Assembly: GCA_019188255.1 (NCBI GenBank)
Contig: JAETXT010000004.1
Coordinates: 186,001 to 250,000 of the forward strand
DNA from: Verticillium longisporum
Taxonomy: Eukaryota; Ascomycota; Sordariomycetes; Glomerellales; Plectosphaerellaceae
DNA length: 64,000 nucleotides
Direction of reading: 5' to 3'
The translations under genes and the position numbers were made by a program. Shown piece after piece: positions 1 to 10,903 of this stretch (positions are counted from its first letter, which is position 1; every line of letters starts with the position of its first letter). The notes below the pieces were generated by a model that was given only the letters and a program-made list of their open reading frames with translations, was not told where the DNA came from and did not search any database.

Positions 1-1184
1 CAGACGATAGACGGGATGGATGGTGTTTCTTTATAGTCAAATCGTGAGAGACACCAGCAACGACAAGGTCGTTGATGCCCAGGCTGCTCCGGGCGGCATG
101 CTCGGTGATGCTGGCTGGCTCACGCCCAGCAACGACAGTGACAGTGCGACTGCCTCAGAATGGCGGTCCAGGCGTGGCTCAGCTCCGAAAGAACAATGGG
201 ATGATACTCAAACGACAGCATCACGAGGTGGTTGGCGCCGAAACTGGGCCTTTCCCCCTTGCAAGACGAGATGAGGCTCAGTAGCGCAGGGCACAAAAGA
301 GCCTCTTGGTACGACCGTGCGACGAACCAATCGCGATCAAGGTAATCGACCGGGAAGCACACAGGGTATCGGAAATCATTTCTAGCGCAGCCGAAGAAAC
401 ATTCATGCGCGGGGCGGGAGCAAACACTAGCAACCCGAGGGGCGTTCGACGAACGGAGCGTGGTGTTTGAGGATCTCCAAGATGCCGGAAGGGCATACCC
501 TGGCCCTTGCTGGGCATTGACATTATTGGGGGTCGTGCGGTTCACTGCATATGGGTCCGTTTCGGAGCCCTTCAGTGAGCGGGGAGAACCTCTGAGATGA
601 GTTTTACCGAGCCCCATCCAAGTCGGATCTATCCAAGCCGGATCCTCCAAGCCAGATCTATTCCAGAGCCTTGCTGCTTTTAGGCTGAGCCGAGAGGAAG
701 CAAGCCCTGAGCTCGGCGGTGGCTTATTAGCTTGCAAGGTGAACAAACCATAGCTGGCGACTGCGTATCCCTCTGATGCCGGAATTCGGCCTCAGTACTT
801 CGCTAATCGACAGCCAGGTAGCAGAAAATAGATATCGACAATTGAGTTAAAAGATAGAACGAGCAGTACATTAACATACCTTACCTCGATACCTCTACAT
901 TACGCATGTCTAGTAGAGCTATCTACTACAATCATAAACCCAATAGTTACCTATCAAGGTCCATGACAGAGCTGTTCAAGCCGGCGGTGGTCAGGTTACG
1001 GTATGTATGTACTGAGGCCGAATTTCGGCACCAAAGGGATACATCATTATGGGGTCTTTTTGGCGCCCCCACCGGCTCACACCGCCTGCCTCCACAGTCC
1101 AGGACCTGCAATCCATGCTTGATGCAAAAAGAAACACCCCATGAAGCTGGAGTCACTGTGGAAAAACTTGGCTACCACTTCGAC
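1..1184. other. Intergenic, no supported gene
   Basis: Several open frames run through this stretch on both strands, the longest 208 codons on the minus strand, but none shows a recognisable domain, signal peptide or intron structure. The last 300 bases before the methyltransferase start are AT-richer, as expected of a fungal promoter. A short imperfect tandem repeat lies inside and is listed separately. Confidence 0.5.
617..661. repeat. Short tandem repeat, about three 15-16 nt units
   Basis: Three imperfect head-to-tail copies of a unit close to ATCCAAGCCGGATC can be read here. The copies differ by one to three substitutions each. Nothing nearby suggests a function; it is probably replication slippage. 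Confidence 0.5.
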
Positions 1185-1988
1185 ATGATGAGCAACGAAG
1201 AACTCGAGAAGCTCGCCCATCCAGAATTTTGGGACGAGCGCTATTCAACGGCTGAGGCCGATACGCCGACGCACGAATGGTTCCGGACGTTCGACGAGCT
1301 TTTGCCTTTTCTCGAGCCCCATCTGTTCGGGTCGCGGGGACCCTTGACCAACCCTAAGATTCTTCACCTCGGATCAGGGGACAGTGTACGCTGGTCCTGA
1401 CATGATGTCTTCTCATGTATTAGCGGCTAAGATTGATCCAGACTATACCGCGAGACCTGGCAGAGCGTGGATACAATGATCAACTCTGCGTCGACTTTTC
1501 CAATGTGGTCGTAGATCTCATGTCCAAGAGACATGGCGACATCAAGGGCATCGAATGGAGGCTCCTGGACGTCTGCAATATGGACAGCATCACTTCGGGG
1601 TCCATAGATGTCGCATTTGATAAGGGGACTCTCGACGCCATGATCCACGGTAGCCCGTGGAGCCCCCCTCAGGACGTCGTGGACAAGACTGCCGCATACA
1701 TCCAGGAGGTCAGTGGTGACTGCCTGGCGAATGCCTGGAGGAGTTTTCCATCGCTGACGCTCGATCTAGGTATCTCGTGTCCTCAAAAATGATGGCGTGT
1801 TCCTCTACGTCACATACCGCCCCCAGCACTTCATCATGCCTCGGCTCAACTGCCCAGGCGTCAACTGGGACACTGAAGTCGTCGTCCTGGGAGGGGATGC
1901 CAGCCTCCCTTATCATGGGTTTGTTGTGAAGAAATCGACGCCAGCTGTCAATACAGTAGACCATTCAGAGGGTTCACTTCAAAACTAG
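1185..1988 (+). CDS. Class I SAM-dependent methyltransferase, EEF1A lysine methyltransferase 4/METTL13-like
   Basis: Three exons, 1185-1385, 1442-1708 and 1770-1988, give 228 residues. Both introns (56 and 61 nt) keep frame and carry branch-like CTAAG and CTGAC. Visible motifs in order are an N-terminal HPEFWDERY segment, the SAM-binding motif I (HLGSGDST, spliced across intron 1), CVDFS, and DKGTLDAM. The GTLDA signature is typical of the small methyltransferases related to METTL13 and EEF1AKMT4, which methylate lysine on translation elongation factor 1A in the cytosol. The length fits that family. The start was placed at the Met-Met pair just before the conserved block; the frame is open further upstream to 906 but that extension looks non-coding. 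The substrate is inferred from the family only. Confidence 0.8.
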
Positions 1989-4493
1989 TCCGCATCAATC
2001 AAAATACCTAGAATTTCACACGGCTCTGAGCACCTGCAAAGCCTGTAATTTGGGAGCCGTCCCAGTTCCGAGCCCTCCTCGTGCCAACTTTCTGTTCTCT
2101 TCAAGAGCTCAGGTTTTTGCGGAACATTTTACTGAAGTTCGTAGATCAAGGACGGACGGTCAGCTTTCGATGGCTGCTTAGCCGCTGCTTGGGTCTGTTT
2201 GATATCGGCTCATGCCTTAATCTACCCGGCCTCCGCTGGGCCAATATTGATAGGGATCCCGAAGATACACGGAGCTCGGGTGGCTTGCTGAGCTGAGCGA
2301 TGCCCGTAATCATTGATCATGATTCTTCCCCCGATGACCCGCCCGCACGGTTCCTGTTCCGACTTGGTAGTCTATGCCAATGTGCTTCCCGTCGACACAG
2401 TTGAGCCGCCTGAATTTGAGAGGCGACGAGAGTCAGAGCGGAATACGACGCATGTCTTGGCGTCCGGCTGGCACCGCCGCTCTGAGGACAAGGCCTTGGG
2501 GCACAATCGCAATCGCAGCCGATTGTATTGGGAGGTGTTCTTCTGCAGATAGCGTCTTGTGACAATGTTTGGCGACGTTTTGCAGATCGCAGGGATGCCT
2601 TGTAAAGATCATCGGCAGTGATCTGCCAAGGCCCTGATCTTGGTTCGGGACCCATTTCAATGAGTCCGCCTCCTTCTAGGTGACAACACATCGGCTGCCT
2701 GCTGCTCCGGCTGAGGCGGCATGCATGCATGCAAAGGACGGGTCGAAACGTGGAGGTCCAGCTGGGATAGCCCCTCAAGCCCTTCTCATGGCCCAGGCAC
2801 AACCCGTTACCGGCTCTGTGAGCTGACCCAGGGGCCAATTCGCGGTGCGATGTGTGACGTCTCCTTAGTTAGTGCGGGCCGCCTGTGTCACAGCGCTGTC
2901 TGTGCTCTTCTTCACCACACAAGCTCAGGTTTGCCTTCGACCTGGGGCGCTGGCCGAGGCAAGCAGACCGGCCGTTGTGAAATATAGTAGGTGAACTCTG
3001 TGGGCAGTGAAACGACATGCCCACAGTTGGTCTGGTACCCGACCAAATCAGCTTGGCTGGGTATGAAGCCGCTCGGTGCCTCCCGCCCCTTTTCCCTCTC
3101 TGGCACGACTAACGCGCGCTCTGGAGACATCTCACTGGAACGCTCGCAGCTGGCCGCAAAGACGCGCGGCGGGCAATTGAGGGCCGTTTCGCACATGCCG
3201 TCAACGCGGCTCGGCGTCAAGTAGCCAAGCCACGGACCTGGGACCCGCGGACAGAAAAGTAAAAGCAGTGCAACCACGATACCCCCGTAGGTCTTGGCGA
3301 TGATCCGCGAGGCCAGCTGCGGTCGTTCCCGTTCCCCCAACCCACGACGCACAACTGCCAATCCCTGACGGCGATCAATCAGCGCCCACGAGCCAATCGC
3401 TTTCACCAATGTCTGCTGCGGCAACCAGCGAGAATCAACGGTCAGCAGGCTCGTTCGTGGCAGGGCCGGATTATGGCTGGTGCTCGACATGACACGTTAG
3501 GAGCCCCAAGATGGTTTGATCCTGGTGCGCATCCGGCCTTTGGTTGGTCGTGCGTCGCACCGTGGAGAATACTCCACGAGGAAACATTGGATCGTGTTTG
3601 CGAAGGTTTCCTGGCCCTTCAGAAAATGTAGTGAGAGATCGTGAGGCGGTTCCAGCACGTTGTAGGCCTATGGGGTCGGCGACGGCGACATGAAGGCGGG
3701 AGTCTGGGTGCACCAACTATGAAGGCTGTACATTTGCTAGGGCTTTATTTACGGCTAGCGAGGCATCAACTAGGCCGCGCTTTTGCCAGAGAGAACACGT
3801 CATCGAGTCAGAGACGCCTCTTATATCTCTCACCTCCTGCAAGGTCCCTCATTGAAAGTCGGCTCTGGCGGTGTACTGTACCCAGAGGAGCCTGGAAAAG
3901 CCCTCTTCGTCGAGACCCAAAATACAAACATGATGGATGGGACCTAGGAAACCGAGTTCCATTAAGCCATACAGGTTACCTCTTTAGTTATACCACCCAA
4001 TCCTGTGAGCTTGCTCATTTGAATGAGCTTTCCATCTTCGTATCTCCCATCGCTATTTGTGTTGGCCCACTGCCGGTACATAACCAATCAATGAATTTAC
4101 GCATTTGGTACGGAAATTCATATCGAGCTCTCCACTTTATCGTCCATCGTGACATGCGACACTGAACTCAGACCATGGGCAGGGCTCTCATTCGCCAGCT
4201 CTTGCGAACCTGTCCCCCGGAACTGGGGATTTCATGGTGCTAGCGACCAAATGCCCCAAGGTTGTACATGGTAGCACCTAAGCTCCGGGGAAGGGCTAGT
4301 CATGGAACGCTTGGAGTCTGCTTGGCCACTCGACGTCCACATTCTTCCAGAACTGTGACCTCCAAGATTCGTAAAGTGTCGGATTCAAAGACTCGAACTT
4401 ATTCCGCCCTTGTGACTGAGAAATCCAAAAGAAGCCCATTCGTCAGCAAGTTCCGTCATTGCTCATTTATCGTATTCATTTGCGACCGCCTCC
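1989..4493. other. Intergenic, 2.5 kb, no supported gene
   Basis: Open frames exist (for example 192 codons on the minus strand at 2912-3490, and 174 codons on the plus strand at 3641-4165), but I see no domain, splice structure or biased composition that marks them as genes. The last few hundred bases should hold the promoter of the Zn2Cys6 gene. Confidence 0.45.
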
Positions 4494-5926
4494 ATGTCGG
4501 ACAGCGAGTCGCGCTGTACAGCGTCAAAAGAACCCGCAGCAGGAGAGACTTGTTGCTGCGGGAAGTGTGTCACCGCGTCCAAAAAAGGGGGGAGGCGACA
4601 TCATCGCAAATCGCGGCTCGGTTGCAAGACGTGCAAGAGGAGAAAAGTCAAGGTTCGCTTCCCTCACCACTCGCTTGCATACCTAGCAAAAGAACACCCA
4701 AGCTCACAATCACTCTGCAGTGCGATGAAGCCAAACCAGAGTGCGGTAATTGTCAGCGTTTTGGAGTTGCCTGCGACTTTCTGCCAACGGCCATTTTCAA
4801 GGCCCAGACGAAGCATACGGAGGAGCCCCAGGTCCACGAAGGAAGACGGAGGGGCCGGCCCCGATCAGACTGGAGCTCATGGGCCGAACAGGTCCACTCC
4901 GGTTCGCCTTCAGCTCAAAGTCCCGAAGTGGGATCCGGCATCACCTCCCAAACCCCGCCGTCAACGCAACCGTCAGAGTTCTCAAACTCACTACCAAATC
5001 TTCTCGATGTCGAGAACATCGAGCTCTTTCACAGTTTCATGGTCCATACGGCACCCACCTTAGGGGACAACTTCAAATTCTACCGGGATAAAGCGCCCGT
5101 CCTCGGCTTTCGCCATCCCTGTGTCCTCAACGGTATGCTGGCTCTTGCCGCCCTTCACCAGGTCAGGTTACAGCCCGAAGATGCCATTCGCTTCGTCGCA
5201 CTTGCCGACCGCCACTCTACCATTGCCTTGCAGCAAGCTACCGATCTTCTCCCGTTCATCAGCCTAGAAAACGGTCAAGCCTTGTACATGGTTACCGTAA
5301 TGATCTGCTTCACAGCGTTTGCCAGAGGTCCAAGTCCTGGGAACCTTTTAGTAGTCGCAGAAAATGGAGAGGTCCCCTGGGTGTCGCTCATCTCTGGGGT
5401 GCGCTTTGTTGTCAAGACGCTAGGGTGGCCAGCCATCCTGACAGGCGTCCTCGCCCAAGAACCGGAGCCCGAAGCCGCAGACATGGCAACTCAGCATCAA
5501 GTTCCAGCTTTGCCCTCTTTTGTCGAGTGGGAGAAGTCTATGGATGAAGTCTCCAGTCTCGTGAGCATACTGGCCGATTCCAAGGACCGAGACGTGTACC
5601 AACACGACATCAAATTGCTATCGAATGCATTCCAAACGACTTTTGGAACCATAAACGAGCCAAAGTCGTTCATCAAGGGGGAAGTGCAGCATGTGTTATC
5701 ATGGCTATACCAGATCGAAACGGGTTTCGTTGAGCGGCTGGAAAGGAAAGAACCCATCGCCCTTATTTTGCTCGGTCACTTTGCTGTTTTGTTGCGGACT
5801 CTCGACCGGTACTGGTTCATGAATGGATGGGGTGTGCACATACTGAGCGAGGTACGCCAGGCCTCCGAGGCAGTACATAAATGGCTTGCATGGCCCACAG
5901 CCGTCATTCAAGTGTCCTTCGTCTAG
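4494..5926 (+). CDS. Zn2Cys6 transcription factor with AT-hook-like motif (Upc2-like layout)
   Basis: Two exons, 4494-4652 and 4721-5926, give 454 residues. The 68-nt intron splits the zinc cluster, a common position in this family. The six zinc ligands are C44, C47, C54, C61, C64 and C71 (CKTC..C..C..C..C spacing), preceded by a basic stretch. Residues 95-101 (RRRGRPR) resemble an AT-hook. The C-terminal 330 residues form an alpha-helical region like the fungal-specific activation domain of sterol-uptake (Upc2) type regulators. It is a nuclear DNA-binding regulator. It converges on the FAD oxidase gene with only 74 bp between stop codons, so it may control that oxidase and the membrane protein beyond; this is inference. 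Frame upstream to 4262 is open but precedes the splice and looks non-coding. Confidence 0.85.
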
Positions 5927-6000
5927 AACAAGGGTAGGGCTTTTAATACTGGTGACCATGATGGGGATCCACGTTGAAGATTTTCTTTAGATATTGCTAT

Positions 6001-7634
6001 CTAGTTGGCAGCAGCCGGAAGCTTGAATCCACTTCTCATTCTGCGCTGAAACATACCAGTGGGATCATACTTCGCCGAAACCTTCTGCAAGAACTCAACG
6101 TTGGCCTTGCCATAACTTGAAATTGGGTCTTGCGTGGGATCAGCATAATTGATGTAGACCCATGGTCGAAGCGCGTCAATCGAATTGGCGAACTCCTCCA
6201 GGGCTGCTTTCATCTCCAATCCCTTTTCGTGCAGCAATTTCTCATGCTCGGGTTCCCTGACGGTACAGGCGAGGAGCCACATAAGGGAGTCTCCCTCGAC
6301 CTGGTCGAGACCGAGGACATTACCACCACGAGACTCCCCAATCTCGGCGAAAAACTTTGGAATGGGCTGGAAAAGGTTCTGGGTGCCCAGGTCGTTCGTG
6401 GGCACGGTCTTGAGCATCTCGGCTACAAGTTTCTCGTGCAGTTCGGCAGACTTTTGAATGACGCGCTCATCATTCTTGAAAGTCAAGGTAAACCAGACAT
6501 TGCTGCAATGGGGTCTTGTTAGCGTTACATATATCAGAGTTGACGACACTCGGCTGACTGTAGGCTAGGAGGCAGAAGGTAGTCATTTGACATGTTACCC
6601 ATGGATCGGACCTTGATGTCGTTGAAGAGTTCAGGCACTGCCAAAGCTTGGTCGAAAGCTGGAGGTGCCACCTTGCCACTTGTGTCAACGACGACTTGGG
6701 CAACAAGGATGTCTGAAGACATTCCAGGATTGTAGGTGAAATTGATGAGATAGGCAGCCTCTGGATTCTTGTGGTAATTTGCTGTGAAGTTCACCATGGC
6801 AGCTCCGACAGCCGCTGCGTGAGAGTTCTCCGATGCACGTATACCTCCCCAAAAGGGCTTCGAAGGGAATGTTTCGAGATCGAAGCGAGTGACGATACCG
6901 AAGTTGCCCCAGCCACCCTTGAGCGCCTTGAGAAGGTCAGGGTGACTGTCCTTGTTGGCATCAATGATGCTGCCATCTGCCAAAACAATTTCGGCGTTGA
7001 CGACACTATCACAGCCGAAGCCGTACAGGCCAGTGTAGTACGAGTTGCCCCCGCCAGTCAGGAAACCACCGATGCCAACGTTGCCATCGCGTCCGCCGGG
7101 CACCGCAACACCAGACCTTTCGAGTGTGAGGAATGCATCAGCCCACCTAGAAGCAGGCTCGATCGAGGCGATACCTGTCTCCGTGTTGTACTTCGTAGCT
7201 CTCAGATGACCCAGATCAACAGTAACACCGCCGTCGATGTTATTGCCTCCTGCCCAATGGCTGTGTCCTCCGCTTCGGACAGCGAAATCCCCCGTCGTGT
7301 TCTGACCGAGGACGCTGACTATCTTGGCGACATCTTGTGCATTCTTGGGTTGAACTATGCAAGCGGGTCGAAGTCTCGAGCTGCTTGACCACCATGACTC
7401 AAGGCGGGCCTCGTATGCTGCGTCGGCCATAGCAAGGACCTGGTCCCCAAGCCCCGCCGAGACGAGGGCCTCGCACTGTAAGTTGAAGGCGTCAGTAATA
7501 ACTCTCATCTAGTGGTGAAAAGCATTAAGGGGGCGCTGAGGACTCACAGCTCTCGCCCCTTCGTTGCTACAATCGCGTGCAGCGAGAGGCATGGCAGCAG
7601 ATAGCAACAGAGCTCGATGATAAGCAAGGAACAT
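6001..7634 (-). CDS. Secreted FAD-linked oxidase, berberine-bridge enzyme (VAO) family
   Basis: Three exons on the minus strand, 7634-7548, 7475-6550 and 6502-6001, give 504 residues. The small first exon supplies a signal peptide (about residues 1-19). The FAD-binding PP-loop domain follows, with the flavin-linking histidine H100 in RSGGHSH. GGWGNFGIVTRF and a C-terminal BBE segment (YINYADP ... KYDPTGMF) complete the fold. The Cys used by bicovalent members is absent (RDGNVGIGG in its place), so a single covalent link is expected. Such enzymes oxidise sugars, alkaloids or polyketide intermediates outside the cell or in the secretory pathway, often in secondary metabolism. Intron 2 uses a weak GTGTCG donor; the join restores a conserved NVWFTLTF. 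The gene shares its promoter region with the divergent membrane protein at 8223. Confidence 0.88.
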
Positions 7635-8222
7635 TGCTTCCAGTCAGGTAGCGGAATGAGGTCGAAAGAAATCAATGCCAGTTGTCCAGGTATAACCAAA
7701 GACGTCTTGCTGATGCATGCCCCCGACGGCTTTTGTATGCGTGCAGCACGGCACAGTATCGGAGTACCCGGAGCATCTGGGTGCCTGTTGGCATGGACCC
7801 CTGTAGCGTCTTGTGCCGCGGAGGCTATCCGGCCGGCCGTCCGGGGTGATGGTGGGCTATCATGTAGCACTGCGGGTCTCCGATGCAGTGACGAGGATGA
7901 GGGCGATTCAGGGCGACTTTAAGGGACCCTAGTCTCGGCTCCAGCCTGGTCCCCTGTCAGTATAGCACGGAGTTGGCTATCAATTGTGATTCTCATGGCA
8001 ATCACTTTGGGCCCTTCACAGCAAGCCAGGCGCAGGTACCAGGCCTCGAAACGCTCATGCACATCATGGATTCTGCGTAGCTGTATATAAGGTGCTGTCT
8101 CCCCAGTTTGATGTTGGCTGATCTGGGCTGCAAGATCGGAAACGCATGCCAGTTTAGCAAGGACGTTCAGTACATATCCGAAAGGCAACAGAGTCCTTTA
8201 TTTCGTTATCCTTGGTGGCGCG
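7635..8222. promoter_or_regulatory. Divergent promoter between FAD oxidase and membrane protein
   Basis: These 588 bp separate two start codons that point away from each other, so they must hold both promoters. An inverted CCGGCCGG-like GC stretch lies near 7830-7840. I see no strong TATA box for either gene. Shared control of the two genes is inference from the layout. Confidence 0.5.
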
Positions 8223-9729
8223 ATGTCAGTAGTCAACGGTGTTCTGGTGGCCATCCCGCCGCCAGAAGGTTACGTCGTCGACTTTGACAATCCTCAACGG
8301 AACTCGGTCCTGATAGCGTATGTGGTATCTGCTGTGAACATGGTATTCGCACTTCTTTTCATGCTCCAGAGGCTTTATGTCAAAGCATTTGTCCGTCATT
8401 CATTGGGTATTGATGATTGTGAGTTGAGCTATCGTACAGACCAGTAGGCATCCCAATACTGACAGACACGCACTTCTTCTCGTTATTGCTTGGGTACGTT
8501 GCGGGGATTGCTTCGGCTGTGACTTTCCCTCATTACTGATTGGATCTGTCAACAGCTAGGTTCCATTGCCATTCAGGTCCTCACCATTCGTGCCTATCCG
8601 AACAATGGACTCCCCGATTGTGGTCTTGCCTCTGATGCTCCATCATAGGATCATTTGCTCATACGTATATGGGTGTACACGGTTGGGAAATCCCATTCGA
8701 GAAATTCCCAGACTTCGCACTGGTCAGCGGTAAGATAGAGTTCTCTTCATAGATGAAAAGCTGACGAATCTAGTTCGCTGCATACATCAACTCCATCGTA
8801 TACACCATACCAACCTGCTTCTCTAAAGTTGTCATCTTGCTCTTCCTGAAGGACATCAACAACAGCCAACAGTGGTACCGGTGGTCAGTCTGCGCAGCTA
8901 TGTTTCTCGTCGTCGGTTCGAGCACGGGTATCCTCTTCAGCTCCCTCTTTCCATGCCAGCCATTTCGGAAGGCTTTTGACTTGACAATCCGCCCAGAGGT
9001 TGGGTCTTGCATCGACTGGCAAGCCATGTTTCAGGCGACAGCTAGCCTTGGCGTTGTTACCGACGTTATCATCATTGGCATCCCAGTTCCCATGGTTCTC
9101 CGATTGCACATGTCAAAGGCCAAAAAGGCGGGATTGTTGCTGATGTTTATCATTGGCTCTGCGTAAGTGGCGCGAATATCTCAACACGGATAGTGTGCCA
9201 GCTCCTTCATGGAAGACTAACATGACGAAACTTTCAGAACGGTACTTACTTCCATGATCAGGCTGGGCTTGCTCATTTCAGTGTTGGATGAAGTCGATCA
9301 AACCTGGGGAGGTGGTCCAATACATGTCTGGATGTAAGACACCTACCTACCTTAGTGTGGCACAACGAAGCTAACCGTGTAAAAAGCTGCGTGGAAGCTA
9401 ATCTTCTCATCATGTGTGCCAGTTTGTCGACGCTGAAACATTTTGTCAGGGTAATGGCGCCTAAATTGCTCCCCAGCACGGACGATAACACCCGCGGGAA
9501 GTCCAAGAGTACCGCATTCTCTGGGCACGAGCTGCAAACCTTCGGCGGCACAGGTTCTTACAAACCATCGCAATACAAAAGGGTTGATAAGCCTTTCGGG
9601 GGAGCGGAAACACGCGAACTGGGCTGTAAGCGCGAGAGTCTGGAACGCACGTGTTCCATTGGAGATGGAAGAAGTGAGGAGAACATCATGCGGGCTCCAA
9701 TTTCTCATGCGAACCCCCAAAATGCCTGA
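8223..9729 (+). CDS. Fungal rhodopsin-domain integral membrane protein, possibly frameshifted
   Basis: A seven-helix protein of the fungal rhodopsin-like family (PF20684 type). Readable exons are 8223-8418, 8466-8493, 8556-8589, 8649-8722, 8774-9162, 9238-9333 and 9387-9729, about 386 codons. Family landmarks are present in order: RLYVKAFVRHSLGIDD, VIAWLGSIAIQ, GVHGWEI, SKVVILLFL, FPCQPFRKAF, CIDWQAMFQAT and the last-helix IHVWICVEANLLI. The joins after 8493 keep frame, but the join from exon 1 (ending T8418) to exon 2 is one base short. A base may be missing, a splice site may be unusual, or the gene may be decaying. The cytoplasmic tail (about 90 residues) is Ser/Lys-rich. Family function is poorly known; some members are called PTH11-like, but no CFEM domain is seen here. 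Confidence 0.72.
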
Positions 9730-10903
9730 CAATGCTGATGAGCACAGAAAATTGCCCAGTGACTGCGAGAAGCACCAACAGATCTCCAATCAGGTTCCTC
9801 GAGCTTAGAATACACCGGAAACTTCCGAAAACAAAATTTCAGGCAGGCCATGATCAGAAAATTCAGACACTTTAAGCTTGGAATTCCCACCCAAGGTAGT
9901 CTGGAACACGCGAATCCAAGGGCTCAGCGAAGCCAAGACGTAGGACCAACGAGAACAACAGATATATAACCCAGGATACGACATGGCCATGCATCATGTC
10001 AGGACAGCCCCCCGTTGCCAAGAGCAAACCAAAACGAGAGGACCAACATCAGACCACAATTGAGGTTTAGTCAAGGGTTCACACCACTGACGAGCATGTT
10101 AACAGAAGCGCAGGGACCGCCAACCTTCTACTGCACAGACACTGAACTTGGACAGCCGCAGGACCCTTGCTCTGGTTGGGTATGTCTGCATACTGTGTAT
10201 CTTTATCCCCAACGACATCTGACTCTGTGTTGTACGCAATGCCTCCGTCGTGTTATCTATATGTCACATTGTTAATTTCGGGATCAAGAGTTTCCACGCG
10301 TAAAAGAGTGTCGCATACTGAAGACAGCCACTGATTGTAATTATCCACGCGTTTTACTGTGATTTTGATTCAATGGAATGTTGGGCTACACGCATGCAAA
10401 TCGCGTCAGAGCTACCGAGGTTTTGCAGTAAGATTCTTGTGACCTATTGACCGTGTCTCTACCGAAAGGGCATGATCTGAACGAAGCTAACAATGCTGAT
10501 GATTGTCAAGCATTGATCTGCATCAGTCGAATCAGATAACGACAATGGGAGAATGCTTTGATCTCGGTTAGGCTACAGCATGCAAAGCAACACCGAGCCC
10601 GAAGTGTTAAAGGTAGAAATCCGCAGAGACTGCCATTGCAGCAGCGCGGAATGATATTCTATCCAAAGACATATAGAACAATAAATAATGTACGAAAAGA
10701 ACGGTGTCAGGGTCTTTCAAAAAAGCCAACCCGCGCCAGGCGACGCCTCTCTGAAGGGACATCCTGAACCTTACAGCTGTCTCCATGATATTCATCTCGA
10801 TCAGGTTGTTGGTCGGCCTACACCATTGAATACACACTCCTGCAGCTCCACAACTCGGTTGCTGTTTATAGCCTGCTCAGGAAGCTGGCCGATGCATACA
10901 GCT
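9730..10903. other. Intergenic, convergent 3' flanks
   Basis: Lies between the stop codons of two converging genes. No coding region could be supported. Two copies of TCCACGCGT occur 51 bp apart, at 10293-10301 and 10344-10352; ACGCGT is the core of the MluI cell-cycle box, but the position downstream of both genes argues against a promoter role. Confidence 0.5.

Noticed and set aside
120..746. A 208-codon minus-strand frame
   Set aside because: No domain, odd composition and no splice or promoter evidence.
2912..3490. A 192-codon minus-strand frame
   Set aside because: No recognisable motif apart from one short hydrophobic stretch; could be real but not supportable.
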